Of a DNA stretch of 64,000 bases, positions 23,301 to 33,419 are shown in pieces (the first letter of the stretch is position 1; every line of letters starts with the position of its first letter). Source of the DNA: Adiantum capillus-veneris (lineage: Eukaryota > Streptophyta > Polypodiopsida > Polypodiales > Pteridaceae); the NCBI GenBank assembly GCA_014529385.2, contig CM043948.1, positions 23,862,451 to 23,926,450 of the forward strand, read 5' to 3'. The notes under the pieces were generated by a model. That model saw only the letters and a list, made by a program, of their open reading frames with translations. It ran no database searches and had not been told where the DNA came from. The position numbers were made by a program, and so were the translations under genes.

Positions 23301-23481
23301 CCATTGTAGGAAAAGGTAGGACCACATCCTTCAAGCATTCCTCCACTAGTATGGAGACATTTCCTTCCCCTATCTTTGTACCACCACAAGTGGAATCTAG
23401 ATCTGTTCTACACACACAACCAATACCAACAATTTCATTGTCAAGTATCATATGTACTTTCTCCCCAGATTCGAAGTCCAT
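20330..23481 (-). pseudogene. DUF7869-family protein, probably transposon-derived DDE-type gene, inactivated
   Basis: Read on the - strand from 23481: an N-terminal region of about 195 codons resembling plant transposon-associated DNA-binding proteins; an in-frame TAG (about 22891); FVPVDDMHATYED; a cysteine cluster CIDCCAQKCC (about 22650); FWGES; LNGSIVCCRAW and IPKTSFYRYK; CANIHGNT; IHDKMDQKKT (about 21890); LQLDNCAGENKN (about 21480); VGHTHEDINAMF (about 21370); and a C-terminal block LVPSDTEIYRVWLAMAL...YW...NCWKGYW to about 20390. The order matches proteins annotated as DUF7869, as I remember the family. At least five frame changes or stops (for example RL-TGA-QQFW near 22605, and the frame switch near 21500) show it is dead. 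The D, D and D/E in the three best motifs fit a DDE nuclease fold, which is inference. Confidence 0.65.
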
Positions 23482-23575
23482 CTTGTAAGTGAAAAAGATT
23501 ACATTGTTAAATCCATAGTCATAGAAAAATACTCTTCAAACAAAAAATCATGCTACAACATGAAAAAGGTTTGCA
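23482..23575. other. Spacer
   Basis: Short AT-rich junction between the DUF7869-like pseudogene and the first satellite domain. No terminal inverted repeat could be recognised here. Confidence 0.4.
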
Positions 23576-25400
23576 TAGGTTGGACAAGTGGTGAACCTTG
23601 AGACCAAATTCTCCTTGCTATATTAATGGAAGCAAGGTTGGAAATTATGGTGGATCTTGAAACCAAAGCATCCTTGCTATATTAGAGCATAGGTTGGACA
23701 AGTGGTGGACCTAGTTGTAATTCCAATGTCCAAGTATCCCTTGAGTCTTGCAAGGTTGAACACGTGGTGGATCTTGAAACTAAAATCCCCTTTCTATATC
23801 AGAGCATAGCTTGGACAAGTGGTGGACCTAGTTATAATGCCCAATATCCAAGGTGAAATACCTTAGGACCTTGCTACCTTGCTTGCCAATGTTTACGTAG
23901 ACCCTCATTTCTTTAATGGAATCAAGGTTGGACAAGTGGTGGACCTTGAAACCAAAGCCTCTTTGCTATAGTAGAGCATAGGTTGGACATAGTTGTAATA
24001 CCCACTGCCACCTATCAACTACTATAGGACTATGCTTTCCAATGTCCAAGTATCCCTTGAGTCTTGCAAGGTTGAACACGTGGTGGATCTTGAAACGAAA
24101 ATCCCCTTTCTATATCAGAGCATAGCTTGGACAAGTGATGGACCTAGTTATAATGCCCAATATCCAAGGTGAAATACCTTAGGACCTTGCTACCTTGCTT
24201 GCCAATGTTTACGTAGCCCCTCATTTCTTTAATGGAAGCAAGGTTGGACAAGTGGTGGACCTTGAAACCAAAGCCTCTTTGCTATAGTAGAGCATAGGTT
24301 GGACCTAGTTGTAATACCCAATGCCACCTATCAACTACTATAGGACTATGCTTTCCAATGTCCAAGTATCCCTTGAGTCTTGCAAGGTTGAACACGTGGT
24401 GGATTCTTGAAACCAAAATCCCCTTTCTATATCAGAGCATAGCTTGGACAAGTGGTGGACCTAGTTATAATGCCCAATATCCAAGGTGAAATACCTTAGG
24501 ACCTTGCTACCTTGCTTGCCAATGTTTATGTAGCCCCTCATTTCTTTAATGGAAGCAAGGTTGGACAAGTGGTGAACCTTGAAACCAAAACCTCTTTGCT
24601 ATACTAGAGCAAAGGTTGGATCTAGTTGTAATACCCACTGCCACCTATCAACTACTATAGGACTATGCTTTCCAATATCCAAGTATCCCTTGAGTCTTGC
24701 AAGGTTGAACACGTGGTGGATTCTTGAAACCAAAATCCCCTTTCTATATCAGAGCATAGCTTGGACAAGTGGTGGGCCTAGTTATAATGCCCTTCCTTTC
24801 TTTAATGGAAGAAAGGTTGGAAAAGTGGTGAATCTTGAAACCCAAACCCTTTCGCTATATATAGAGGATAGCTTGGACAAGTGGCGGGCTTAGTTGTAGT
24901 ATCCAATGTCCAAGGTCCGAGGTGAACTATGTAAAGACCTTACTTCCAAAAACAAAATCGTACAAGTGGTTCTCCTTGAAACCAAAACCTCCTTAGTGTA
25001 TAAGAACATAGCTTGGACAAGTGGTGGACTTAGTTGTAATGGTGAATGTCCAAAGCAAACTATTATAGGACCTTGCTTCTCAAATCAAGTTTGGACAAGT
25101 GGTGGATCTTGAAACCAAAACCCCCTTACTCTATTAGAGCATAGCTTAGACAAGTGGTGGACCTAGCTATCATGGAAGATGTTCAATGTGAACTGCTACA
25201 GGACCTTGCTATTAAATGTCTAAGTAGAGCTAGCTTCTTTAATGGAATCAAGGTTGGGAAAGTGGTGCATCTTGAAACCAAAAGCCCTTTATTGTATTAG
25301 AGCATAGCTTGGACAAGTGAGGGACCTAGTTTTAATGTGTGATGTCCAAAGGAAATTATTACAAGACCTTGCTTTCCAATATTTGAATTGGTCAAGTGGT
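23576..25400 (+). repeat. Satellite domain A: GGACAAGTGGTGGACCTTG-core repeat in + orientation with ~316-bp higher-order period
   Basis: The core occurs many times in one orientation. A larger unit is tandem: the phrase GCTTGCCAATGTTT recurs at 23881, 24197 and 24514, a spacing of 316-317 bases, and whole units between them are near-identical. Each large unit carries about three to four diverged core-bearing subunits (variants with ACACGTGGTGGAT and ACAAGTGGTGGAC). After about 24790 the order loosens and single diverged subunits continue to about 25400. No protein is encoded. Confidence 0.9.
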
Positions 25401-25870
25401 TAAAAGTAAGTATAAAACTTTGACCATTTTCTTCCCGAATTGCCAAAAAGCTAGTTTTAGACACCCCTAAATGAAAATGGTTTAGGGTGGCCTTAAACAA
25501 CGTTTTTTCAAAGACTTGAACAAAAGGGTTGCCGAAGAGTAATGAAAATTTATTATGGCTTGAAGTGCCTGAGTATGTGAAAACAAGCCTAGGTTTTAAC
25601 ACGAGGCAAAATGTGACAAAAAAGAATTGTTGTCTCTTATGTGGCTTAAACTTTGGCAAGTGAAGTGGTGGCCATGTTTTTTGGCACAGTGTGCACTTGG
25701 TCCTATATGTGTTGACCACTTGGCTATATCTAGGACCATAAGGCCAAACCTTTGGCACCTTAAATATAGTATGGGACATAATCTAGAAGTGCTATAGTAA
25801 ATTAGTAGTATAGTTAATATGTTAAATATTTGTATTATATTTAAGTATATGCTAAATATAATTTATGTTC
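25401..25870. other. Unassigned tract with one uninterpreted open frame
   Basis: A 160-codon open frame on the - strand (25297-25779) has no known domain; its C-terminal end overlaps the repeat domain and codes fragments of the satellite core, so I do not call it a gene. The rest is AT-rich. Confidence 0.4.
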
Positions 25871-25889
25871 AAAATTTCACTAATGAAGA

Positions 25890-26110
25890 ATGTTCCCATT
25901 TAGGACTCCAGATGCGGGGTCTTAGGGCAATGCCACAATGGGGTGCATCCGACAAGGCAACGCTTCCACGTGAGGTTTGGGGGTAGCGCTCTTGATGAGG
26001 ATGTGGAATATAGCGCTCTCGATGGCGAGGCTTGGGAGGCTGATTTTGGGATATTGTTCCGGGCGGGGTCAAGGGGCGGCAGCGCTAGGGGCAGCGCCCA
26101 TATATATATT
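25890..26110. other. GC-rich island in AT-rich surroundings
   Basis: About 220 bases rich in GGGG/GCGCT words (ggggcggcagcgctaggggcagcgccc near 26072-26098) between AT-rich flanks, ending in a short TA run. It could be a remnant of another element or a small host exon; no reading frame is convincing. Confidence 0.4.
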
Positions 26111-26275
26111 TTTAAAAAGTGAATTCCTAGTATAGAGTTACGCATGTTTTGCATCTTTTCAACCATGATTTCTTTAATTTTGGCCGTGTGAATTGGTTAA
26201 TGTTTTATACTGCTTTTGTTTTTTTTTAATCTTATGATAAAACGTGGACTTGTAGCTTACGTGGCATTCTAATAA

Positions 26276-26695
26276 ACCCTATCAAGATTACGCACAGAGA
26301 GAGCGTACGAGCAACGCACACAGAGAAAGAAGACAAAGCAACAAACACACAGAAAGCGCACTCGGATCGCACACAGTTGGAGTATACGTGCACGTAGAGG
26401 AGCAAACCCAGCATCGTACACAACACACAGGTGGAGCGCACAGGATTGACAGTTCACGCACAAGATAAAGAAATAGCATCGTACGCAACGCTTTCCAGAA
26501 GGGCAGCATCGGACATAGCTTCTTCTCAAGAGACATTGCACACCTCACGAATAGAGGAAAAATAGGTATTTCTCTCTCTCTCTCACTCTCCGTCTTTCTC
26601 CATATAGAGAAGATGGTTCTCTGTAACTCCTTCTTGCACACACACTCTCTCGTCAAAAGACAGACATACATAGTTTAAAAGTATTCCCGCACACA
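26276..26695. other. Purine/pyrimidine-biased tract without a gene
   Basis: CACA/GAGA-biased sequence with words such as cgcacacagagaaag, then CT runs (26569-26590). Open frames on the - strand of 70-130 codons are compositional artefacts of the bias. Confidence 0.5.
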
Positions 26696-26970
26696 TACAC
26701 ATATTCCCACACATCATCTTCCTCTCTTCCACATACATAACCACAGTGAAATCTGTTATCTTGCCGTCTCTCTCTTGAAAATACATGCACATATTCCCAC
26801 ACATCGTCTTCCTCTCTTCCACATACATAACCATAGTGAAATATGTTATCTTGTTGTCTCTCTCTTGAAAATACATGCACATATTCCCATACATCGTCTT
26901 CCTCTCTTCCACATACATAAACACAGTGAAATCTGTTATCTTTCTCTCTTTCCTCTCTCTAGAAAACATG
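26696..26970. repeat. 90-bp tandem repeat, three copies
   Basis: ATATTCCCA starts at 26701, 26791 and 26881, exactly 90 bases apart, with the intervening text (tcttcctctcttccacatac, then cagtgaaatctgttatctt) repeated with few changes. Because 90 is divisible by 3, each frame repeats as peptide, producing spurious open frames on both strands. CT-rich microsatellite follows to about 27030. Confidence 0.92.
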
Positions 26971-27430
26971 TATTTCTCTCTCTCTCTCTATCTATCTATC
27001 TCTGTATCTTACTGTCTCTCTCTTGAAAATACATGCTCATGTATGTGTGCGTCTATGTTATCTATGTGTATGTATGTAAATTTGTGTTGATTCATTGTAA
27101 TACTCATACATAATGTAGATACACAATTACACTTAATTAGGATATGCACACATAGTATATATACATACATAAATATCACAGATAACTAACACATTGTAAT
27201 ACTAGTAAACTGGAATGGAAGACTTACTTGCGTGATCTATTAAAGTCGATTCTTGTAGCGAGTTCTGGATGTATGCTGAATTGATTTTCCTCTAATTCAT
27301 TTGTAGATATGATTGTAACTTCTGTTTCTCAACAAAAGTAGTGTTGTTTAGTGATACACCTAATGGACATAAATGGCTAAAACTAGGACATGTAGACCAA
27401 AAATACGTGTATTTCTTTGGATGAATATAT
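26971..27430. other. CT microsatellite and AT-rich spacer
   Basis: CTCT/TATC runs at 26975-27005, then TATG/TACA-rich sequence. No gene seen. Confidence 0.5.
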
Positions 27431-27560
27431 ACACTTTTTGGTGACCCTTACCACAAGTGGTGGACCTTGAGACCAGTGGACTATAAGGACCTCCAAACAA
27501 TACCTTGTACACTCAATCCTTCTTGGTATCTAGGTTGGACAAGTGGTGGACCTTGTTCAA
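27430..27560. repeat. Isolated satellite-core copies (+ orientation)
   Basis: Two cores in + orientation (acaagtggtggaccttg near 27452-27470 and 27537-27555) lie apart from domains A and B, linking the two. Confidence 0.75.
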
Positions 27561-27759
27561 ATTCTCTAACCACTCTCTCTAACATGGTGACATAATTTAG
27601 GTGTGATAAATTCATATCTATGCAAACTAATATCACTTTAGGCTTGTTAATTTGAATTTGTTTGAATTTATGTACAATATAATGATTTGAGGTTTGCATA
27701 TTTGAATTTAGGTGGGATAATCACATCTTTTTGTGATAAACTTGAATTTAAAATCAATT

Positions 27760-27915
27760 TTGCGTGGAATATTTTAAATTTAAGCGATAAAATTTAAATT
27801 TTATTAAAAAGTTTGAATTTTAAAATTTGGGCGGGATATTTTAAAATTTAGGCGGGATATTTAAAATTTGGGAGGGATATTTTAAATTTAGGTGATAAGA
27901 TTAAATTTTGAATCT
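27760..27915. repeat. AT-rich minisatellite (GGCGGGATATTTTAAA unit)
   Basis: Three to four imperfect copies of a unit near 27 bases containing gcgggatattttaaa, with A/T expansions between. The preceding 200 bases carry weaker versions of the same text. Confidence 0.75.
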
Positions 27916-29640
27916 TGTCCAACCTATTTTCCCTAGTAGGTTTGGTCCCAAGTTCACCACTTGTCCACTCTATGTCATTATATTAAGAATAATTGGGTGT
28001 TAAGGTCCACCGCTTGTCCAACCTATAAGGTTATATGTTGAATGGTATTTTTTCTCACCACTTGTAATGCCCATGATATGTTTTACATGGGGGTTTTGTT
28101 CCAAGGTCCACCACTTTTCCAAGATAACTAACTCTATTCAAACATAGAGAGAAACAAAGGTCCACCACTTGTCCAAGCTAGGCTCCATTGAAACACTCTA
28201 GGGGGTTTTATTTCAAGGCCCACCACTTGTTTAACCTATTATCCCTAGTAGCATGAGTGGTTTGGTTTCAAGATTCACCACTTGTACACTCTATGTCATT
28301 ATATTAAGAAGAACAATGTGTTAAGGTCCACCACTTGTCCAACCTATAAGGTTATATCGTAAATGGTATCCTTTCTCGCCACTTGAAATGCCCATGATAT
28401 GTTTTACATGGGAGTTTCATTCCAAGATCCACCACTTGTCCTAGCTAACCATATTCAAACATAGAGAGAAACAAAGGTCCACGACTTGTCCAAGCTAGGC
28501 TCCATTGAAACATGGAGAGAAGGAACCTCCACCATTTCTCCTAGATAGGCTCCATTAAAACATGGAGAGAAGTAAGTTCCACCATGTCTTCAAGATGCTA
28601 GGCTCCATTGAAATACGCAAAACCCATGATATTTTGTACATGGAGGATTTAGATTCAAGGTCAACCACTCGACCAACCTATTATCCCTAGTAGGTTTGGT
28701 CTCACGATTCACCACTTTTTCACTCTATGTCATTATATTAAGAGGAATTGGGTGTTAAGGTCCACCACTTGTCCAGCCTATAAGGTTATACCTTGAATGG
28801 TATTTTTTCTCACCACTTGTAATGCCCATGACATGCTTTACATGGGGGTTTTGTTCCAAGGTTCACCACTTGTCCAAGCTAATTCTATTGAAACATAGAG
28901 AGAAACAAAGTCCACCACTTGTCCAAGCTAGGCTCCATTGAAACACGGACCTTAATACCAAATTATTCCTAGTAGCATGAGTGATATTTTGTACATAGGG
29001 GGTTTGCATTCAAGGTCCACCACTTGTCCAACCTACTTTTCCTAGTAGGTTTGGTCGCAAGATTCACCACTTGTGCACTCTATGTCATTATATTAAGAAT
29101 AATTGGGTGTTAAGGTCCACCACTTGTCCAACCTATAAGGTTATATATTGAATGGTATTTTTTCTTACCACTTGTAATGTCCATGATATGTTTTACATGG
29201 GGGTTTTGTTCCAAGGTCCACCACTTGTCCAAGCTAAATCTGTTCAAACATAGAGAGAAACAAAGGTCCACCACTTGTCCAAGCTAGGCTCCATTGAAAC
29301 ATGGAGAGAATGATGCTCCACCATTTATCCAAGAGAGAAACAAAGGTCCACCACTTGTCCAAGCTAAATCTGTTCAAACATAGAGAGAAACAAAGGTCCA
29401 CCACTTATCCAAGCTAGGCTCCATTGAAACGTGGAGAGAAGTAAGCTCCACCATGTCTCCAAGATGCTAGAGTCCATTGAAATACCCAAAACCCATGATA
29501 CTTTGTACATGGAGGGTTTACATTCAAGGTCCACCACTTATTATCCCTAGTAGCATGAGTGGTTTGGTCTCAGGATTCACCACTTGTCCACTCTATATCA
29601 TTATATTAAGAAAAATTGGGTTTCCATATCTAAATGGATC
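27916..29640 (-). repeat. Satellite domain B: same core, inverted (CCACCACTTGTCC), higher-order repeat
   Basis: The core of domain A appears here almost wholly as its reverse complement. A composite unit recurs: a phrase near CAACCTATAAGGTTATA, then a CACCACTTGTAATGCCCATGA phrase with TTTTACATGGGGGTT, then CCACCACTTGTCCAAGC with CTCCATTGAAACATGGAGAG. GGTTATA anchors fall at about 28030, 28351, 28785 and 29140, so the spacing is variable (about 320-435). At least 20 recognisable cores are present. The ATTGAAACATGGAGAGAA part has no counterpart in domain A. Confidence 0.9.
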
Positions 29641-29952
29641 TTTGCTTGGATAAGTGGTAGACCTTGAGACCTAAATACCCATTCTACACTAGAGCATTGG
29701 TTAAGCCACTTCAAGCATACCTTTAACAACAAGTAGTAGTTATTAGTTGACTTAAGTCTAGTTGAACTCCATGGTATTGAGACTAAGAGAGAGTGTAGCA
29801 TAAAAAAGAGTCAGGATTTTAATTTGACTTTCTTTCTATTAATGAGTAGATCATAGATGGATTTTGGTATCTAATAAAACCTTATGGTAGACAATGTAAA
29901 ACTCATGTCTATTGTTGTGTTTGCATTAAGTGTTCTTGTTCTTTAATTTCAG
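29641..29952. other. Spacer upstream of the FCP1-like frame
   Basis: One diverged satellite core (about 29650-29680, + orientation) and then non-repetitive AT-rich sequence ending in the splice acceptor. No ATG-initiated exon could be recognised. Confidence 0.45.
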
Positions 29953-30794
29953 AATCATTACAAAAAAATGGATTGGCTATATGCTGGCATAAATTGAAGA
30001 AAACTATTGAATTACCCATCCAACCTCCTCCAAGACCTTGTCCAAGGAATCAACCACCTCCTTATCACCTACCACTTGCTTTCAAGGACATCAAAAGAGT
30101 ACTTATCTTGGATCTAGAGGGGTTACTTCTCAAGACAATTGAAATGAAACATGGAGATTCTATGCCAGCTTGGGCTCAACACATGCGACTTGTGGAGGAT
30201 AAAGATGAAGTTTATCATGTGGTGCGACCAGACGCACAAAGTTTTTTGGATTTTTGTGGTGAATACTTTGAGCTATGGATATGGAGTTGCTATAACTTAA
30301 CAAGGGTGCAACGCATCACACAAAAATGTTTTCCTGAGCAGTATACCAAGTTCAAGGTGCTTATGAGTAACAAAAATTGCCAAAATCCAAATATCATGTT
30401 AGGATTTACAAGGGTTTATCACAAAAAATTGAGTGATATTTGGAAGATATTTGAGGATTTGGATGCAAACAATACCTTAATTTTTGATGACACTCCATAT
30501 AGGGTGATGTGGAACATGCTAGGGACATATCTTATATTTCCAAAGATGTGGAGACAAACTTCCGAGCAACTTCAAAACTTCTTGCAGAGAACCATAATTC
30601 CATGGTTGGTAGGATGGTTGTATGCAAGAGATAAGAGAGTCTATACATACAACACAATTGTAAATCAGTACAGTGATTCTGAGACAAATTATGTCCTTGG
30701 TGTGTACTTGTCAACTCTAAAGCATTCAATAAATATGGCCATAAGATGCTTTCTTTATTCTAGTATCTTTCAACATTTGTATAATTTGATATAG
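29953..30794 (+). CDS. FCP1/NIF-type HAD phosphatase-like protein, 3' exon(s) only
   Basis: An open frame of about 280 codons. A strong splice acceptor (tctttaatttcag, ending 29952) precedes it and no in-frame ATG opens it, so it is probably the last exon of a longer gene or a gene fragment. It reads RVLILDLEGLLL (HAD motif I, residue about 45 of the visible frame; the second acidic residue is Glu where classical FCP1 enzymes have DLDxT), VVRPDAQSFLDFC, FELWIWSCYN (motif II Ser), and NTLIFDDTPY (motif III DD), in the right order and spacing for an FCP1 homology domain. Plant genomes encode a subfamily with DLNGLL in motif I that this resembles. The classical family dephosphorylates RNA polymerase II CTD or other phosphoproteins. 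It lies alone between satellite domains and its upstream exons are not identifiable, so it may be a captured fragment. Confidence 0.65.
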
Positions 30795-30837
30795 TTTTTT
30801 TTAAAAAAAACAAATGTGTGTCAATTTTATAAACACT

Positions 30838-30950
30838 TCAATGGAGTGCACCCTACTCTAAGGGGACTTCAATGTACTATTGGAGTGCATCCTATTGTAA
30901 GGGGACTCTGATGTATTGCTAGAGTGCACCCAAATTTTTGGGGACTCATT
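30838..30950. repeat. Short tandem repeat after the FCP1-like frame, three copies of about 40 bp
   Basis: The phrase GGAGTGCACCCTACTCTAAG with GGGGACTTCAATGTA recurs with changes at about 30844, 30885 and 30920. No coding role. Confidence 0.75.
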
Positions 30951-31490
30951 TTTTATTCGATTGGGGCCTATGTTGGATCATATAGTAAAAGAAATTCATT
31001 TTTTGTCAAGTCATATCGAGGTTGCATTTATTTGTAACTAGGAGAGAATTGATGTTTGATGTCAAAATAAAACTTGTAAGTGTGGATCAGAGAATTCATG
31101 GACTTTAAATATGTGAGATGGATCTTTTTCTTGGGCACAAATGTTTGCTTCAAGAATTTTATCATTACATCCTTTATGTGAAAGAGTTTTAGAACCTAAA
31201 AGACTTTGAAAAGAAAACTATCGAATCTAAGTGCATGTATTCTTGAATGGCTTGAAAGTTGATGTATACATGCATGTCGCCTTGATGAAGGTTTAGATCT
31301 AACAAGATGCAAAGCTAGAATTCTTGGACGTTACCTTTGTCAATTTGGTATGAAATAACATATTTAACTTTCTTTTCTTATGGGTGGAAAATATATTATT
31401 ATGCGCATTTGGAACCTAATTGCTTGACCTTCAAACCAAGATTTCTGCGTTATTTTTTCATATAATTTTTTGTAATGGATTAAGATTGTG
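30951..31490. other. No gene seen
   Basis: AT-rich, low-information stretch. No open frame of interest and no repeat apart from loose poly-T/poly-A. Confidence 0.5.
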
Positions 31491-32934
31491 GATACAAGGT
31501 CCACCACTTGTTCAAGCTAGATCTAAGAAAGTATATATACTGAGTCTTCAAACTAGTAAACCAAGGGAAGAGAGAAGTAGGGTCCATCACTTGTCCAAGC
31601 TCATCTCTAGACAACATAGAGAGATGCTAGGTCTACTAATTGTCTAATATAGTCATGGAGAAATGATAGAAGGTTGATCCACTTGTCCAACCTATCATCT
31701 CTAGTAAAATGGGAGGTTTGGCCTTAAGATTCACCATGTAACCAGCCTATAATTTATTGTATTATGAAGAGTAGAAAAGCAAAGCTCCACCTCTTGTCTA
31801 AGGTAGTTCCAAAATCAACATGGAGAGAAGCAAGCCTCACCATTTGTCCAAGATAGGTTCTATTAAAACATGGAAAACCTCATATATGTTGTACATGGAA
31901 GCTTTTTTCCAAGGTCCACCACTTGTCCAAGCTAGGATCCATTAAAACGTGGATAGAAACAAGGCTCCACCACTCGTCCAACCTTTAGAGCTGCAAAGTG
32001 TACTGGTTGTCTAAACTAGGCATGGGAAAATAATAGAAGGTCCACCACTTATCCAATATATTATCTCTAATAGCATGGGAGGTTTGGTCTCAAGATTTAG
32101 GAATTGGCTGACCTGTATTTCATTGTCTTATGATGAATTTGGTTTTAAGGTCAACTACTTATCCAAGCTATAAGTTTATATCTTGAATGGTATTCCTTCC
32201 CATCACTTAGAAAACCAATGATATGTTGTACATGGGGGGGTTTGTTACAAGGTCCACCACTTGTCCAAGCTAGTTTCATTGAAACATGGATGAAGGCAAG
32301 CTCCACCATTTGTTAAAGCTAGACTCCATTGAAATCTAGAAAATCCATGCTATCTTGTACATGGGGTTTTTTTTTTAAGGTCCAACACCTGTCCAAGCTA
32401 AGCTACATTGAAACATGGAGAGGAGAAACACTCCACCACTTGTCCAAGCTAGGAAACATTGATAGTAGTTGGTTTACGGTTTGAAGATCCACCACGTGTC
32501 TAAGCTAACTCCATTGAAACATAGAGAGAAGCAAAGGTCTACCAATTGTCCAAGCTAGGCTCCATTGACACATGGACAGAAGCAAGCTCCACCATTTCTC
32601 CAAGATAGGCTCCATTGAAACATGGAGAGAATCAAAGGTCCACCATTTCTCCAAGCTAAGCTCCGGTTGTCCAACCTATAAGGTTATATCTTAAATGGTA
32701 ATCTTTCTAATCACTTGGAATACCCATGATATGTTTTACATGGGGGTTTTGTTCCAAGGCCACCACTTGTCCAAGCTAACTCTATTGAAACATAGAGAGA
32801 AGCAAAGGTCCACCACTTGTCCAAACTAGTCTCCGTTGAAACAAGGAGAGAAGCAAGCTCCATCATTTCTCCAAGATAGGCTAGCCTGGATAAGTGCACC
32901 TTGAAACCAACCTTCCTATGAGGCAATAGAGCAT
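31491..32934 (-). repeat. Satellite domain C: continuation of domain B on the other side of the FCP1-like gene
   Basis: Inverted cores and the ATTGAAACATGGAGAGAA phrase resume after the gene, at lower regularity. The domain is cut at 32934 by the gypsy2 insertion. It resumes at 41889 and fades by about 42140 (a + orientation core at 42061-42078). Confidence 0.85.
32930..32934. repeat. Target-site duplication of gypsy2 (AGCAT), left copy
   Basis: AGCAT precedes the left LTR and recurs at 41884-41888 after the right LTR. This fixes both ends of gypsy2 and shows it landed in satellite domain C. Confidence 0.93.
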
Positions 32935-33335
32935 TGTTACGGCATTAGCCGCACATGCGGTCCTGCGGTCCTCCGGAGGTCTGGACACTGCGGATCAGGA
33001 GTCATGCGGTATGTGGTGGCAGTAGCGGCAGTTCTTCACGGGATATCATGGGACAGGAGTGTGTGCACCGTTCCCGATCTGCGATGGAGCAGCGGTTGTA
33101 TATGGAGGGGCATACCTGTCTTTTGATGTAACTTAACCAATCTCTATGATATTCATGGCATCTACTGTTGTAACTCTGAGTGTGGAATATATATGAATGA
33201 ACCAAGAGGTATTCTGTGCCTGTGTACTGTGTACTTCCTTCTCTTGTCATTCTATATGTTGATGTTCATATAATGTAGTTGCGGGTAATCATTCCCGTAA
33301 TGCCTATTCCTCCAGTGCGGGCAATAGCCATTACA
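32935..33335 (+). repeat. gypsy2 5' LTR (401 bp)
   Basis: Begins TGTTACGGC and ends GCCATTACA. The last 40 bases form an inverted repeat around TAATG.CTATT and AATAG.CATTA (33299-33334). Full-length match to 41483-41883. Confidence 0.95.
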
Positions 33336-33337
33336 TC

Positions 33338-33348
33338 TGGCAACCACG
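33338..33348 (+). other. gypsy2 primer binding site
   Basis: TGGCAACCACG begins two bases after the LTR and starts with the TGG that pairs with a tRNA CCA end. The matching tRNA is not identified here. The small LTR element at 61340 has the closely similar TGGCGACCACG at the same place. Confidence 0.75.
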
Positions 33349-33419
33349 ATGCGTGATGGACAGCCTGCGATGAATATGCATGCGCACTAGGTCGCAGGGT
33401 CCGCCTGACCCTGTGGTTC

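Noticed and set aside
20000-23600. Terminal inverted repeats around the DUF7869-like gene
   Set aside because: I looked for matching ends near 19.9-20.3 and 23.4-23.6 kb and found none that I could defend; the ends may have been lost.
25297-25779. 160-codon open frame on the - strand
   Set aside because: Overlaps satellite domain A at its end and has no recognisable domain, no splice signals and no neighbours that support it. Kept only as part of an unassigned tract.
26232-26971. Several open frames on the - strand in CACA/GAGA-rich and 90-bp repeat DNA
   Set aside because: The bias removes stops. The 90-base period is a multiple of three, so one peptide repeats; no domain.
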